The notes: generated by a model not told the origin, from the letters alone. Positions 22,983 through 34,392 are shown, numbered from the stretch's first letter. The stretch: DNA of 64,000 nt from Saturnia japonica (GCA_033032175.1 CM065312.1:2108001-2172000), one strand, 5' to 3'. Program-made: numbers and translations.

Positions 22983-24714
22983 ATGCCATATTGTTTTGCC
23001 CCTGGGTGTAACCATGTCTCGAGAAGAGAAACTTGTAGGTTTTTCAGATTCCCGGCGAATAAAAAAGTGTTTAGAAAATGGAAAACCCTCTGCCGGTAAG
23101 TTACCTGTTACTGTGTATTTTATTGACCTATAGTTCATACAAGTTGAATTGTATTGCTAGCTTACTCATTGTTTTTCATTTCAGTCGCAAGGATAGAGAC
23201 CCTACTCGTGAAGACCGCCTTTGCAGTTGCCATTTCGCTGATGAAAATGATCTTATTCCATCAATTTTTGCACACAGTAGTAACAAGAGATCCGACTTTT
23301 TGTATCCTAAGGAACAGAAAAGGTACCTATATACAGTATTTATTATTATGTACACAATCATTCCTAAAGTATGGCTTGATAAAATAGTTCTTATTTTAGC
23401 AACCCATACTGCAGAGAGACCTCATTGTTCTGACTGAAAGGCTGTGGTTTGTCTTACCTAATCATATAAACCATAAATCAAATATGAAGTATGTATGCCT
23501 GTAGCTTAACCTTATAATATATCTTATTTAATTTAATAACATGCAATCATTTTTATATCAGGCCTATAGAAAACCAGACGACTGAAGATGTTGCAGTTGA
23601 ACTGGAAACTTTAACCACGGATGTATCATCCAACCAGCCAACAGTATGCCAAGAAAAAGAAAGTACTGATGTTTTGACTACTGCAGAGAATTATTTCTTA
23701 CAAAAAGAGAACGACAAATTGAAGGAAGTGCTTGCTAAAGGTGAATGCATGCTGTCTTTCGAGAATATCAAGGCAGTTGATTTGTTAGTGTTTCAGTATA
23801 CGGGATTGCCTATAGCTGCTCATTTCCATGTCTTAGTGGATCTCATAAGTAGATTTGAAATTAATTATTTCATGGGTTGGAAGGTGGAAATAATTAATAT
23901 TGATGATCAATTATTATGCACATTAATGAAACTTAGACTCAATTTACAATATTTTGATTTAGGATATTGATTTAAGATCAGTGACACTACTGTTCAAAAC
24001 ATATTTATAACATTTCTCAATGTTTTACATGAGATATTATTTATAGGAATGATGGAAACAATTCCCAGAAGAGAAAAAAATAGTTTCTTTATACCATCAT
24101 GTTTTGCACCATTTCCAGATATAAAAATTGTACTTGATTGCACAGAAATTGAGGTAGCTGTTCCATCTTCAATGAAGGAACAAAAAGCAGTGTTTTCACA
24201 CTATAAACAGAGGCATACATTTAAAGTGTTGATAGGAATAGCTCCTAATGCAACCATCACATATGTCAGTGGTCTGTTCCCTGGATCTTCATCTGACAAG
24301 GTCATCACCAAAAACAGTGGTATCCTGTCACACATGGTGGCAGGTGATCTAATTTTATGTGACAAAGGATTCCTCATATCTGACCTTTGTGCACCACTTG
24401 GTGTGAATGTTAATATTCCACCATTCCTGACCACCACACAGTTTTCAAAAGAGCAAATACTTGCAACTCGTCAAATTGCAAGGGCTAGAATCCATGTGGA
24501 GAGGGCAATATCAAGATTGAAATTGTTTAGAATTCTCGATTTTATAACACCCAACATAAGAATGTATGCCTGTAAAATCATGCAGACATGTGCAGCTCTG
24601 GTTAATATGCAGTATTCTTTATTAAAAGAAAATGAAGTGTTTTTATTGAAGATCCTGAAAATCTTAATTTGGACATGCCTTTTAATCCCGAGAATTAGAT
24701 ATTTTATTATATAG
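22983..24714 (+). pseudogene. THAP-DDE_Tnp_4 transposase with one stop codon
   Basis: Exons 22983-23095, 23185-23322 and 23562-24714, with good splice borders and phases. Exons 1-2 encode a THAP zinc finger (MPYCFAPGCNHVSRR, FFRFP, W, then CSCHF). Exon 3 has a coiled stretch (ENYFLQKENDKLKEVL), a helix-turn-helix region (GWKVEIINIDDQLLCTLMKL), then the nuclease fold with catalytic IVLDCTE, ILCDKGF and HVERAISRLK. A TGA at 23968-23970 breaks the frame just before the catalytic domain; both sides are in the same frame. TGA from CGA by one C-to-T change is the simplest cause. THAP binds the element ends in related systems (inference here). Confidence 0.88.
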
Positions 24715-25424
24715 GTCTTTTTCTTACAAGTTTACTCTTGGCTACTTAATAAATATATTGTTTGATTACTATATTCAGCATTTCACTTTGTTAGGAATAC
24801 TGATGGAAGCTAAAGGTCCACTTCATTCCATAAAATAAGTAGTAAATAAACTAGTATGTTTAATTGTACAACTGTAATTATTAATACTTCTAAACTCTTA
24901 GTACCATAAGTTCTACAATAGTGTCAAAGATAGATTTAAGGTAGACAAAATAGTGTTATTTTTAAAACATGTGTTGTGTAGTATCAAAGAAATACAATAA
25001 TCTATGCTAGCTAGCTTTTCAGTTGTAATCTATTCAATAAATATTGTTTATTATATTATAGAGGAATGTAACATCATAACAAATAAAAACTAAAAATTCA
25101 TTACGGTTTTATTATTTGTGACATAATAACAAATAAAACCTAAAAATTGATTACTGTTTTATTATTTACATATCACACATCACCCTAATATTATAAATGT
25201 GAAAGTTTGGAAGTATGTATGCTTGTTACATGTTGTATGTTGTAGTATATAGCTTATATCCTTGAACATCACTGGCTATTTTATACTATCCTGAAATAAT
25301 ACAGTGCCTTAAGGGTTTCACAGATAACCAATAAACCAACAATTATACAGGTAGAGCTGCAGGCGAAGTCTAGTATAAAATAAAAATGACAATTGTTAAG
25401 TTTTTTTTTATTGTGCAAAGAAAC

Positions 25425-26890
25425 TTAAGACTTTAATCTATCAATAAATTGTTCTTGATAAAATTTCAGCAATATATTTATATTCACTTCCCAATTTGGG
25501 TCTCTTTCCACTGGCAAAATGATTGTTTCCTTTGTAGTCCAAACTATGAAATAGCATATGGATCTATTTAAAATTGCCAACTGACCCTGTATTTAGTGGT
25601 AATATGTGTGATTTATTTTTAATTTTCCATCTGCATCATTTCATATCTTGTTGAATTTCTTCTGCAGTGCTCATTCTGTGTTTAAACGGACATTTCACCT
25701 CCACGATAGCATCATCTCCAACTATGCCATCTGGTGATGCTCTTAAAGCACCTGAGGTGTGAAGCCAAAGCCCAGTAGGAGACACCTTCTTCTGTGTTGC
25801 CTCCTCAAACAGTTTTGTAGCATTTTCTTCATGGTTTACCCCCCACTGGATGCTTTTGATACCAGCCAGATTCTTTTTTCCTAGTAAAGTGGAAAACAAT
25901 GATGGAGGGAACCCAAAACAAAACAGAGAAAATCATTTGAGTTTGTGTATAATTTAATTGCAAACACTCAGTATAACAATGGAAAAATTGGGCAAATAGG
26001 TACCTGTCTCATTGAACAGCAGCAATCACAATCCCGAAATTGCTAGCAGTAATGCGACCTAGCCTCATTTCATGCCACAAAGGATTGTGTCTTTGACCAG
26101 TAGTGATCTGTGAAATGGCCAAAATATCATCTTGGGTAACCATGATGTTATGCATAATATCTTCCTTACTGCTGCATAAGGTTATAATCTGCTGCATAGA
26201 CTTCCATTGGACTTCTTGACGAGTGGGTTCATCTAGAAAAAGCCAATAAAATCCTGAAAACCAAAAACAAATAAATCTGTTAAATTACATTCTTTTAATC
26301 ACAAAGAACAGCAACTGAACATTCATTAAGTAGCGCATTGTACCTGTTTAGGGACTTCAGTTTACTTTTGAAAAAGATCTTGTCTTCCTCATTAACTGGT
26401 CTGTTGATTGCTTGGTATTCCCTAGCCGGGTACATCTCACTTATTGGCTCCTGAACCTCAGCCACTGTGGTTGGCGTTTTCCAGGAACAAACATTATCTG
26501 TTTTACTTATATTTTTATTCGCGTGAATTAGCAAGGCAGCTATGTGGTGACATTGGTACAAACCCCGTGGGCAGTCACATCTCATGAGGGTTATATCACA
26601 ATTACTTCCAAAGTTAACCTAAAAAATTATTTAACACAGTAAGTACAGAGATATCACCAGCCGATTTTAAACTACAATAAAAACAATACACTTGGTACAG
26701 TATATACCTCAACGGAATACTTCTTATTTTTCATCGATGCGTATACTTCTCCTTTTAGAATACCTAAAGAACCATCGTAGATAACTTTTGATACGTGGCC
26801 ACTGTCAAAACTCTTTTCACCTTTTTTAAACACAGAAATTTCTTCTTTAAATTGTTCTACAATTGCAGACAAGCTAACGATTGAAGACAT
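25425..26890 (-). pseudogene. SWIM zinc-finger/YqaJ-like nuclease, copy 1, broken
   Basis: First exon 26890-26708 from ATG (MSSIVSLSAIVEQFK). Second from 26618 with the SWIM motif CDCPRGLYQCHHIAALL. A third region near 26230-26003 has PLWHEMRLGRITASNFG, the YqaJ N-terminal signature. The core at 25899-25636 has WGVNHEENA, ASPDGIV and VEVKCPF, the Asp and Glu-x-Lys catalytic residues of the family. The tail at about 25590-25425 has GQLAILNRSICYF. Damage: TGA at 26009-26011, no AG acceptor before the core, a one-base frameshift after QDMK, and a TAA before the tail. YqaJ proteins are lambda-exonuclease-fold nucleases; a role in transposition is inferred. Confidence 0.82.
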
Positions 26891-27002
26891 TGTAAATTAT
26901 GACTTTATTTGAGGGATTTTACTTGAAATAAGGTAAAAACAAAAATAAAAAGTCCCTAGTCCCTTGCCGAAGAAGTTTGTTTTTACCATAGACCAATAAC
27001 CA

Positions 27003-27051
27003 GGTTTTTACCCAAATGTCAAAATCCGCCATTTTGTGACGTCACACTTCT
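27003..27051 (-). repeat. Right terminal inverted repeat of the ISL2EU-like element
   Basis: Inverse of 22861-22909. A second copy at 30869-30917 was made by the tandem duplication. Confidence 0.92.
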
Positions 27052-27124
27052 GCGATTTATATGTTGTTGTCACATGCGAAACTATTTCCTCCAATTCAGT
27101 AATAATCTATATCCAGTTAGGATC

Positions 27125-27152
27125 TGTGGCGACTTATCACAATAAATAGTTG
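27125..27152 (+). repeat. 28-bp fragment of Gypsy LTR start, duplicated copy
   Basis: Identical to the first 28 bases of the LTR at 38401 (TGTGGCGACTTATCAC...AGTTG). Carried here by the tandem duplication; the original is at 30991-31018. Confidence 0.85.
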
Positions 27153-27840
27153 TGAGGAAATTACCTACTCACTCACTTTACAGCGCCCGCCCGGCACAAT
27201 CTATGCCCGGCACATTGAAAATTCAAACAATCAGTGTTGCCAGTGGCCGATAGTCAAAAGTTACCAGGGACTACTCAAAAAGTAACATTTTCATCACAAA
27301 AGTAACGCATTCTCTTAATGGTCCAAATTACACAATTTTATACTTTTTTATGAGTCACATGTGTACTTACCTGCACTTCTTTATATAGCTTGAAATGGAA
27401 CAATATTAACAGAATTATAAACGTCAATTACTTTGTCCACACTCAGTACCTATTTATTCATCTAGATTTATTTACCATTCAGCTCAGTCAAACAAGACCA
27501 CAATTAACTAAGGTAGACAAGGTATACAAAGTACAAATAAAAACACAAACTAATTTGCTGTTTCAAGAAACTGCGCATGCTTTTAGTTCCCATCTGTCCC
27601 ACATGGGACTTGCCGCGCCGCGATGTTGTCGCGACTATCGGCACCGATCTCTCGCTCCCGGCCGTGGTTCTGTCTATGGTCGAAAGCTAGAGCGGGTGGA
27701 ACTTCGTCCCTTCGTTTTGCGAGCAAGTCATGCTTACGAAAGAGGAGGCGGAGAGGGAGAGGGAGCGTAACACCTTGCTCCCCTCCCGCGGTCAACGAGC
27801 CAGGCACCGAAGACCGCGTGACGATCTCCAGCCGCCATAA

Positions 27841-28512
27841 ATGGGTCTGCAGGTGGCAGTCCTGGGCATGTCCGTCACCGCGTATTGCAGGTCCGAGATG
27901 GAGGTGGCGCATTGGTGCTCGTTCGCCCTCAGAGGCTCGGTGGAGGTTTCGATTGCCTACGAGCGCGACGGGTTTCCAAATATAAAAATTGTACTTGATT
28001 GCACAGAAATTGAGGTAGCTGTTCCATCTTCAATGAAGGAACAAAAAGCAGTGTTTTCACACTATAAACAGAGGCATACATTTAAAGTGTTGATAGGAAT
28101 AGCTCCTAATGCAACCATCACATATGTCAGTGGTCTGTTCCCTGGATCTTCATCTGACAAGGTCATCACCAAAAACAGTGGTATCCTGTCACACATGGTG
28201 GCAGGTGATCTAATTTTATGTGACAAAGGATTCCTCATATCTGACCTTTGTGCACCACTTGGTGTGAATGTTAATATTCCACCATTCCTGACCACCACAC
28301 AGTTTTCAAAAGAGCAAATACTTGCAACTCGTCAAATTGCAAGGGCTAGAATCCATGTGGAGAGGGCAATATCAAGATTGAAATTGTTTAGAATTCTCGA
28401 TTTTATAACACCCAACATAAGAATGTATGCCTGTAAAATCATGCAGACATGTGCAGCTCTGGTTAATATGCAGTATTCTTTATTAAAAGATAATGAAGTG
28501 TTTTTCTATTGA
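27841..28512 (+). pseudogene. Chimeric open frame: GC-rich repeat fused to DDE transposase domain
   Basis: 223 codons from ATG. The first 44 or so residues come from the GC-rich LINE-like segment (MGLQVAVLGMSVTAYC). The junction at 27973 then joins in frame to the DDE domain, keeping LDCTE, CDKGF and HVERA. The THAP and HTH parts are missing. It was created by the tandem duplication. No promoter is visible; expression is unknown. Confidence 0.75.
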
Positions 28513-31500
28513 AGATCCTGAAAATCTTAATTTGGACATGCCTTTTAATCCCGAGAATTAGATATTTTATTATATAGGTCTTTTTCTTACAAGTTTACTC
28601 TTGGCTACTTAATAAATATATTGTTTGATTACTATATTCAGCATTTCACTTTGTTAGGAATACTGATGGAAGCTAAAGGTCCACTTCATTCCATAAAATA
28701 AGTAGTAAATAAAAAACTAGTATGTTTAATTGTACAACTGTAATTATTAATACTTCTAAACTCTTAGTACCATAAGTTCTACAATAGTGTCAAAGATAGA
28801 TTTAAGGTAGACAAAATAGTGTTATTTTTAAAACATGTGTTGTGTAGTATCAAAGAAATACAATAATCTATGCTAGCTAGCTTTTCAGTTGTAATCTATT
28901 CAATAAATATTGTTTATTATATTATAGAGGAATGTAACATCATAACAAATAAAAACTAAAAATTCATAACGGTTTTATTATTTGTGACATAATAACAAAT
29001 AAAACCTAAAAATTGATTACTGTTTTATTATTTACATATCACACATCACCCTAATATTATAAATGTGAAAGTTTGGAAGTATGTATGCTTGTTACATGTT
29101 GTATGTTGTAGTATATAGCTTATATCCTTGAACATCACTGGCTATTTTATACTATCCTGAAATAATACAGTGCCTTAAGGGTATCACAGATAACCAATAA
29201 ACCAACAATTATACAGGTAGAGCTGCAGGCGAAGTCTAGTATAAAATAAAAATGACAATTGTTAAGTTTTTTTTTATTGTGCAAAGAAACGTAAGACTTT
29301 AATCTATCAATAAATTGTTCTTGATAAAATTTCAGCAATATATTTATATTCACTTCCCAATTTGGGTCTCTTTCCACTGGCAAAATGATTGTTTCCTTTG
29401 TAGTCCAAACTATGAAATAGCATATGGATCTATTTAAAATTGCCAACTGACCCTGTATTTATTGGTAATATGTGTGATTTATTTTTAATTTTCCATCTGC
29501 ATCATTTCATATCTTGTTGAATTTCTTCTGCAGTGCTCATTCTGTGTTTAAACGGACATTTCACCTCCACGATAGCATCATCTCCAACTATGCCATCTGG
29601 TGATGCTCCTAAAGCACCTGAGGTGTGAAGCCAAAGCCCAGTAGGAGACACCTTCTTCTGTGTTGCCTCCTCAAACAGTTTTGTAGCATTTTCTTCATGG
29701 TTTACCCCCCACTGGATGCTTTTGATACCAGCCAGATTCTTTTTTCCTAGTAAAGTGGAAAACAATGATGGAGGGAACCCAAAACAAAACAGAGAAAATC
29801 ATTTGAGTTTGTGTATAATTTAATTGCAAACACTCAGTATAACAATGGAAAAATTGGGCAAATAGGTACCTGTCTCATTGAACAGCAGGAATCACAATCC
29901 CGAAATTGCTAGCAGTAATGCAACCTAGCCTCATTTCATGCCACAAAGGATTGTGTCTTTGACCAGTAGTGATCTGTGAAATGGCCAAAATATCATCTTG
30001 GGTAACCATGATGTTATGCATAATATCTTCCTTACTGCTGCATAAGGTTATAATCTGCTGCATAGACTTCCATTGGACTTCTTGACGAGTGGGTTCATCT
30101 AGAAAAAGCCAATAAAATCCTGAAAACCAAAAACAAATAAATCTGTTAAATTACATTCTTTTAATCACAAAGAACAGCAACTGAACATTCATTAAGTAGC
30201 GCATTGTACCTGTTTAGGGACTTCAGTTTACTTTTGAAAAAGATCTTGTCTTCCTCATTAACTGGTCTGTTGATTGCTTGGTATTCCCTAGCCGGGTACA
30301 TCTCACTTATTGGCTCCTGAACCTCAGCTACTGTGGTTGGCGTTTTCCAGGAACAAACATTATCTGTTTTACTTATATTTTTATTCGCGTGAATTAGCAA
30401 GGCAGCTATGTGGTGACATTGGTACAAACCCCGTGGGGAGTCACATCTCATGAGGGTTATATCACAATTACTTCCAAAGTTAACCTAAAAAATTATTTAA
30501 CACAGTAAGTACAGAGATATCACCAGCCGATTTTAAACTACAATAAAAACAATACACTTGGTACAGTATATACCTCAACGGAATACTTCTTATTTTTCAT
30601 CGATGCGTATACTTCTCCTTTTAGAAAACCTAAAGAACCATCGTAGATAACTTTTGATACGTGGCCACTGTCAAAACTCTTTTCACCTTTTTTAAACACA
30701 GAAATTTCTTCTTTAAATTGTTCTACAATTGCAGACAAGCTAACAATTGAAGACATTGTAAATTATGACTTTATTTGAGGGTTTTTACTTGAAATAAGGT
30801 AAAAACAAAAATAAAAAGTCCCTAGTCCCTTGCCGAAGAAGTTTGTTTTTACCATAGACCAATAACCAGGTTTTTACCCAAATGTCAAAATCCGCCATTT
30901 TGTGACGTCACACTTCTGCGATTTATATGTTGTTGTCACATGCGAAACTATTTCCTCCAATTCAGTAATAATCTATATCCAGTTAGGATCTGTGGCGACT
31001 TATCACAATAAATAGTTGGAGGAAATACCTACTCACTCACTTTACAGCGCCCGCCCGGCACAATCTATGCCCGGCACATTGAAAATTCAAACAATCAGTG
31101 TTGCCAGTGGCCGATAGTCAAAAGTTACCAGGGACTACTCAAAAAGTAACATTTTCATCACAAAAGTAACGCATTCTCTTAATGGTCCAAATTACACAAT
31201 TTTATACTTTTTTATGAGTCACATGTGTACTTACCTGCACTTCTTTATATAGCTTGAAATGGAACAATATTAACAGAATTATAAACGTCAATTACTTTGT
31301 CCACACTCAGTACCTATTTATTCATCTAGATTTATTTACCATTCAGCTCAGTCAAACAAGACCACAATTAACTAAGGTAGACAAGGTATACAAAGTACAA
31401 ATAAAAACACAAACTAATTTGCTGTTTCAAGAAACTGCGCATGCTTTTAGTTCCCATCTGTCCCACATGGGACTTGCCGCGCCGCGATGTTGTCGCGACT

Positions 31501-31836
31501 ATCGGCACCGATCTCTCGCTCCCGGCCGTGGTTCTGTCTATGGTCGAAAGCTAGAGCGGGTGGAACTTCGTCCCTTCGTTTTGCGAGCAAGTCATGCTTA
31601 CGAAAGAGGAGGCGGAGAGGGAGAGGGAGCGTAACACCTTGCTCCCCTCCCGCGGTCAACGAGCCAGGCACCGAAGACCGCGTGACGATCTCCAGCCGCC
31701 ATAAATGGGTCTGCAGGTGGCAGTCCTGGGCATGTCCGTCACCGCGTATTGCAGGTCCGAGATGGAGGTGGCGCATTGGTGCTCGTTCGCCCTCAGAGGC
31801 TCGGTGGAGGTTTCGATTGCCTACGAGCGCGACGGG
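27973..31836. repeat. Tandem segmental duplication, unit 2
   Basis: About 3864 bp in direct orientation, directly abutting unit 1. Unit 2 continues into unique DNA (GGCCCCGGGGTAGGG) at its right end, while unit 1 ends abruptly at the junction 27972/27973. Confidence 0.95.
29147..30756 (-). pseudogene. SWIM zinc-finger/YqaJ-like nuclease, copy 2, broken
   Basis: Duplicate of the gene at 25425-26890 (first exon from 30756, SWIM region from about 30480, core 29765-29502). It shares the TGA, the missing acceptor and the frameshift with copy 1, so these defects predate the duplication. Differences include ASPDG preceded by GALG instead of GALR, CDSPRG in place of CDCPRG in the SWIM motif, and loss of the terminal TAA (TAC here), which extends the last frame to 29147. 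Confidence 0.8.
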
Positions 31837-32023
31837 GCCCCGGGGTAGGGCCATACCTGCCAGGTTGAGCGGATGCCGTGCGCAAGCAGTTCCCGCCCCC
31901 TGACCAACAGGTGCGAGAAGGACACCGTGGGGTTTTAATCGGTAAGAATTCGACATACCCCTCCCTTGAGCGGACTGGCTCGGGAGGCAAATTCAATGCA
32001 GGATTATCCCACGTTAAAAAAAA
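31440..32023 (+). mobile_element. GC-rich LINE-like 3' fragment with A-run
   Basis: A sharply GC-rich block in an AT-rich region, ending CCCACGTT followed by A8, then directly joining mariner sequence. The 5' part (31440-31836) is duplicated at 27576-27972. Open frames on both strands of this block are short and not convincing. 3'-end identity is by general resemblance only. Confidence 0.5.
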
Positions 32024-32530
32024 GGTTTAGCCAGTCTGTGAGGCCTGGCCGACCTTATACCACCTTTTCCGCACGTTCTTGTCGTACGTGATCCACTTTT
32101 CATCGCCAGTTATCAATCTCTTCAAAAACGGCTCGGTTTCATTGCGTCTCAATAATGAATCACAAATGTGTACACGGTTCATTAGGTTTATTTCAGTGAG
32201 CTATACTGGCACCCAAACATCGAGCTTTTTGGTATAGCCAGCTTTCTTCAAATGAGTTAGAACTGGTTTGTGGTCAATTTCCAGTTCTTCAGCTACATCG
32301 TAACTTCCGATATGCCGATCTTGCTCCACTTTTTTAAAAATGATGTCCATTTTATTCGTAACAGGGCGACCAGAGCGAGGTGCATCTTTAACACCAAAAT
32401 TTCCGGACTGAAAACGTTTGAACTAACTTTGTGCTACTCTTACTGACACTGCATTAGGTCCATAAACATCACAGTTTTTTTTCGCTTCTTGGGTTGAATT
32501 TTTGCCTTTTTTGTAATCATATTGTTACGA
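32024..32530 (-). pseudogene. Mariner transposase remnant
   Basis: The - strand reads, in broken frames, RSGRPVTNKMDIIFKKV, then a helix-turn-helix region, then ITGDEKWITYDKNVRKR (first catalytic Asp region). Several stops interrupt. It is cut at 32024 by the LINE fragment's A-run, so the rest of the catalytic domain is missing. Confidence 0.8.
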
Positions 32531-33426
32531 CCTGTTACAACTCGATTAAAAAGAGAGAAAATCCTGTTCCCGAAATATCTCGAAGCAACTACATACTTCT
32601 CACGACTTCGAAATAATGTTCGCGTCGTAAACAACCACGGAACATGTTTGTGTAAACATCGCAGTTTACACACACATGTGTAGGGTTTCTCGCCTCCATT
32701 AATTCATCGAGTAGGCATAGAAACTAAACGTCGAGAAAGTTAGCGAAGATTCATGATTTTTCATGCCCGTTTAGTGTAGGTATTTAAGCGACTCAGGCGC
32801 GGCACCGAGGTAGTTCACTTTTGAATTACAAAGCGATAACATCGAACGATAAAAGGAAGTGAAACCACAGTGAAATAAATAACAGTGTTGTGAGTTGGTG
32901 AAATTTGTAACCGTGTGGAATTCAAATAAAACTTCTTCACGTCAACCATCGGCATTAAACCAATAAAAATATTTTTTGTCATAAAACAGAAGAATAATCC
33001 GGTATTTGATCCCACTTTTCTAAATAACGTTGCTGAAAATTAGACGTTATGTCTGGACGGATACGTTAAGTGGTATATAAATAAAGCACAAAAGCTTTAT
33101 TTAGGTAGGTACCCACATTAGGACAAAAAGTTGTGCACAGTTTTTTGGGAAATTCCCGAAATATCGAAAGAACGTCAGGTATTAAATTGAGTAAATAAAA
33201 AAAACCTTCGTATAGTTCATATACAAAAGTAAGTATATATGTTATGTTTTCAGTATATTTTAAACTTGGTTGCGTTCCGTTTCACTTAATCTTTGGTTGG
33301 TATTCTTTTTTGCAATTTATTATACTCTACCACGAAAAGTAACATTTTAAATTGTGTAACACATGAGTTATCCGCGGGGTCAAAAGTAATGCAAAATATT
33401 ACAAAAGTAACACTCTGGCAACCCTG

Positions 33427-33886
33427 CAAACTAAACTAATTTACAATTTGACATTTTAGAATGACATTTCTCATTTGTGACATAAAAACACTAAAAAACA
33501 ACACTAAAACAACACATTTATACGCACACTTAACGGTCGCTGACTGACGCTAACTGTAGTTCGCAACAGACTAAAACGAGCAAAGAAATGCTTTCTGGGT
33601 GATATTATATTACTGTTTTAATAGTTCGTCTTTGTCTTTGGCTATATTAACAAACTAGTTGGAACAGGACAGGAAAGTCCGCAAGGGCAAAAACTGGCGC
33701 GTAAAAACAAGAAACGGGTAGGGGTCCGATACGGACTCCTCTGCAGTTATGCCATTTTGGCGGGAGTCCGAAACGGACCCTTTAAGCAGTTGTATGCAGT
33801 AGGGAGGATAACGGAAATGAGATTGAACTGTTTGACTCATGCTTGATTTTTTTCATGGTAACTTTAATAATTTGTTATAGGTATAA
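33427..33886. other. Unassigned sequence
   Basis: No gene or repeat end recognised. Around 33715-33785 there is an imperfect inverted pair GGGTCCGATACGGACTCC / GGGAGTCCGAAACGGACCC, which could form a small hairpin. Confidence 0.4.
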
Positions 33887-33958
33887 CTAGCTGTGCCAGC
33901 GGCTTCGCTCACGTGGACTACAGAATGTCATCCATCGGGCTAAGATCGGCATCGGATA
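33887..33958 (+). repeat. CTAGCTG...-type repeat, truncated
   Basis: Starts ACTAGCTGTGCCAGCGGC and matches the first 60 or so bases of 58919-59435, then stops at the resumed LTR. Confidence 0.65.
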
Positions 33959-34169
33959 AGTTGTTACTTCAGCCACATTCTATTTTGTTTATGATAGACT
34001 GGCTGACTTTCAAGTCTTGAAAAAGATAAATAGGACATCTGTCACGGACTGTCTGTCACGAAGGGGATATATTATTCTGTAATCGGTTACTAGCGACAAA
34101 ATAAATACAGCAATAATTCAAACGCTGAGCTGCATTTTTAATTAATAGGATCCGCCAAACGATCCTATA
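33959..34169 (+). repeat. Gypsy 5' LTR, resumed part
   Basis: Matches 38424-38627 with a few substitutions and a small insertion (TGTCTGTCACGAA) near 34055. Confidence 0.88.
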
Positions 34170-34171
34170 AT

Positions 34172-34187
34172 TGGTGACCCCGACGTG
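34172..34187 (+). promoter_or_regulatory. Gypsy primer-binding site
   Basis: TGGTGACCCCGACGTG two bases after the LTR, the usual place and TGG start for priming by a tRNA 3' end. tRNA not identified. Confidence 0.65.
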
Positions 34188-34392
34188 ATTAAAGACGCAA
34201 CATTCGCCGACGCTTGGAAATTAACGATCCATGTACAAGCGACGCACCGGCCGGCCTGAAGCCTGCTATACTCGCATTACTCGTCTACCAAGAAGTTAAC
34301 GCTCGAGAGGGCGAAGCACCACCGCGCATACGCCGAGAAATACGGAGAGAAATAATAGCATTCACATAGTCTTTCAATAATATTTTTATAAA

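Larger units (their letters stand above)
22859..27053. mobile_element. Two-gene DNA transposon, ISL2EU-like (THAP-DDE plus YqaJ)
   Basis: About 4.2 kb bounded by near-perfect 49-bp inverted repeats (22861-22909 and 27003-27051). A THAP-containing DDE transposase lies on the + strand and a SWIM zinc-finger/YqaJ nuclease on the - strand, in tail-to-tail orientation. From memory, the ISL2EU (IS4EU) superfamily pairs a transposase with a YqaJ-type nuclease, so I place it there. GC flanks both ends if the element is taken to start at AGAAGTG; whether this is a real 2-bp target duplication is unclear. Both genes are damaged, so this copy is dead but could be mobilised in trans. Confidence 0.82.
24112..27972. 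repeat. Tandem segmental duplication, unit 1
   Basis: About 3861 bp, nearly identical to 27973-31836. It runs from TTTCCAGATATAAAAATTG inside the transposase to a GC-rich GACGGG. It holds the 3' half of the transposase, the YqaJ gene, the right inverted repeat, an LTR fragment (27125-27152) and the GC-rich segment. I find only scattered substitutions and small indels between the units. Confidence 0.95.
31096..33426. mobile_element. Candidate hAT-like element
   Basis: Ends CAGTGTTGCCAG (31096) and, inward from the right, CAGGGTTGCCAG. Flanks CAAACAAT and CAAACTAA match at six of eight bases. AAAAGTAAC words repeat near both ends in the manner of hAT subterminal repeats. No hAT transposase is seen. 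Later insertions sit inside. Confidence 0.4.
31019..33958. mobile_element. 2.9-kb insertion inside the Gypsy 5' LTR
   Basis: Flanked by AGTTG at 31014-31018 and 33959-33963, where an unbroken LTR has AGTTG once (compare 38401-38460). The insert is composite: a candidate hAT-like element, a LINE fragment, a mariner remnant and the start of a CTAGCTG-type repeat. Class of the outer insertion unknown. Confidence 0.6.

Noticed and set aside
27583..27985. Overlapping long frames on both strands of the GC-rich block (repeated near 31447-31956)
   Set aside because: GC-rich sequence gives few stops in any frame. No frame has a recognisable domain, and the block looks like the end of a retroelement.
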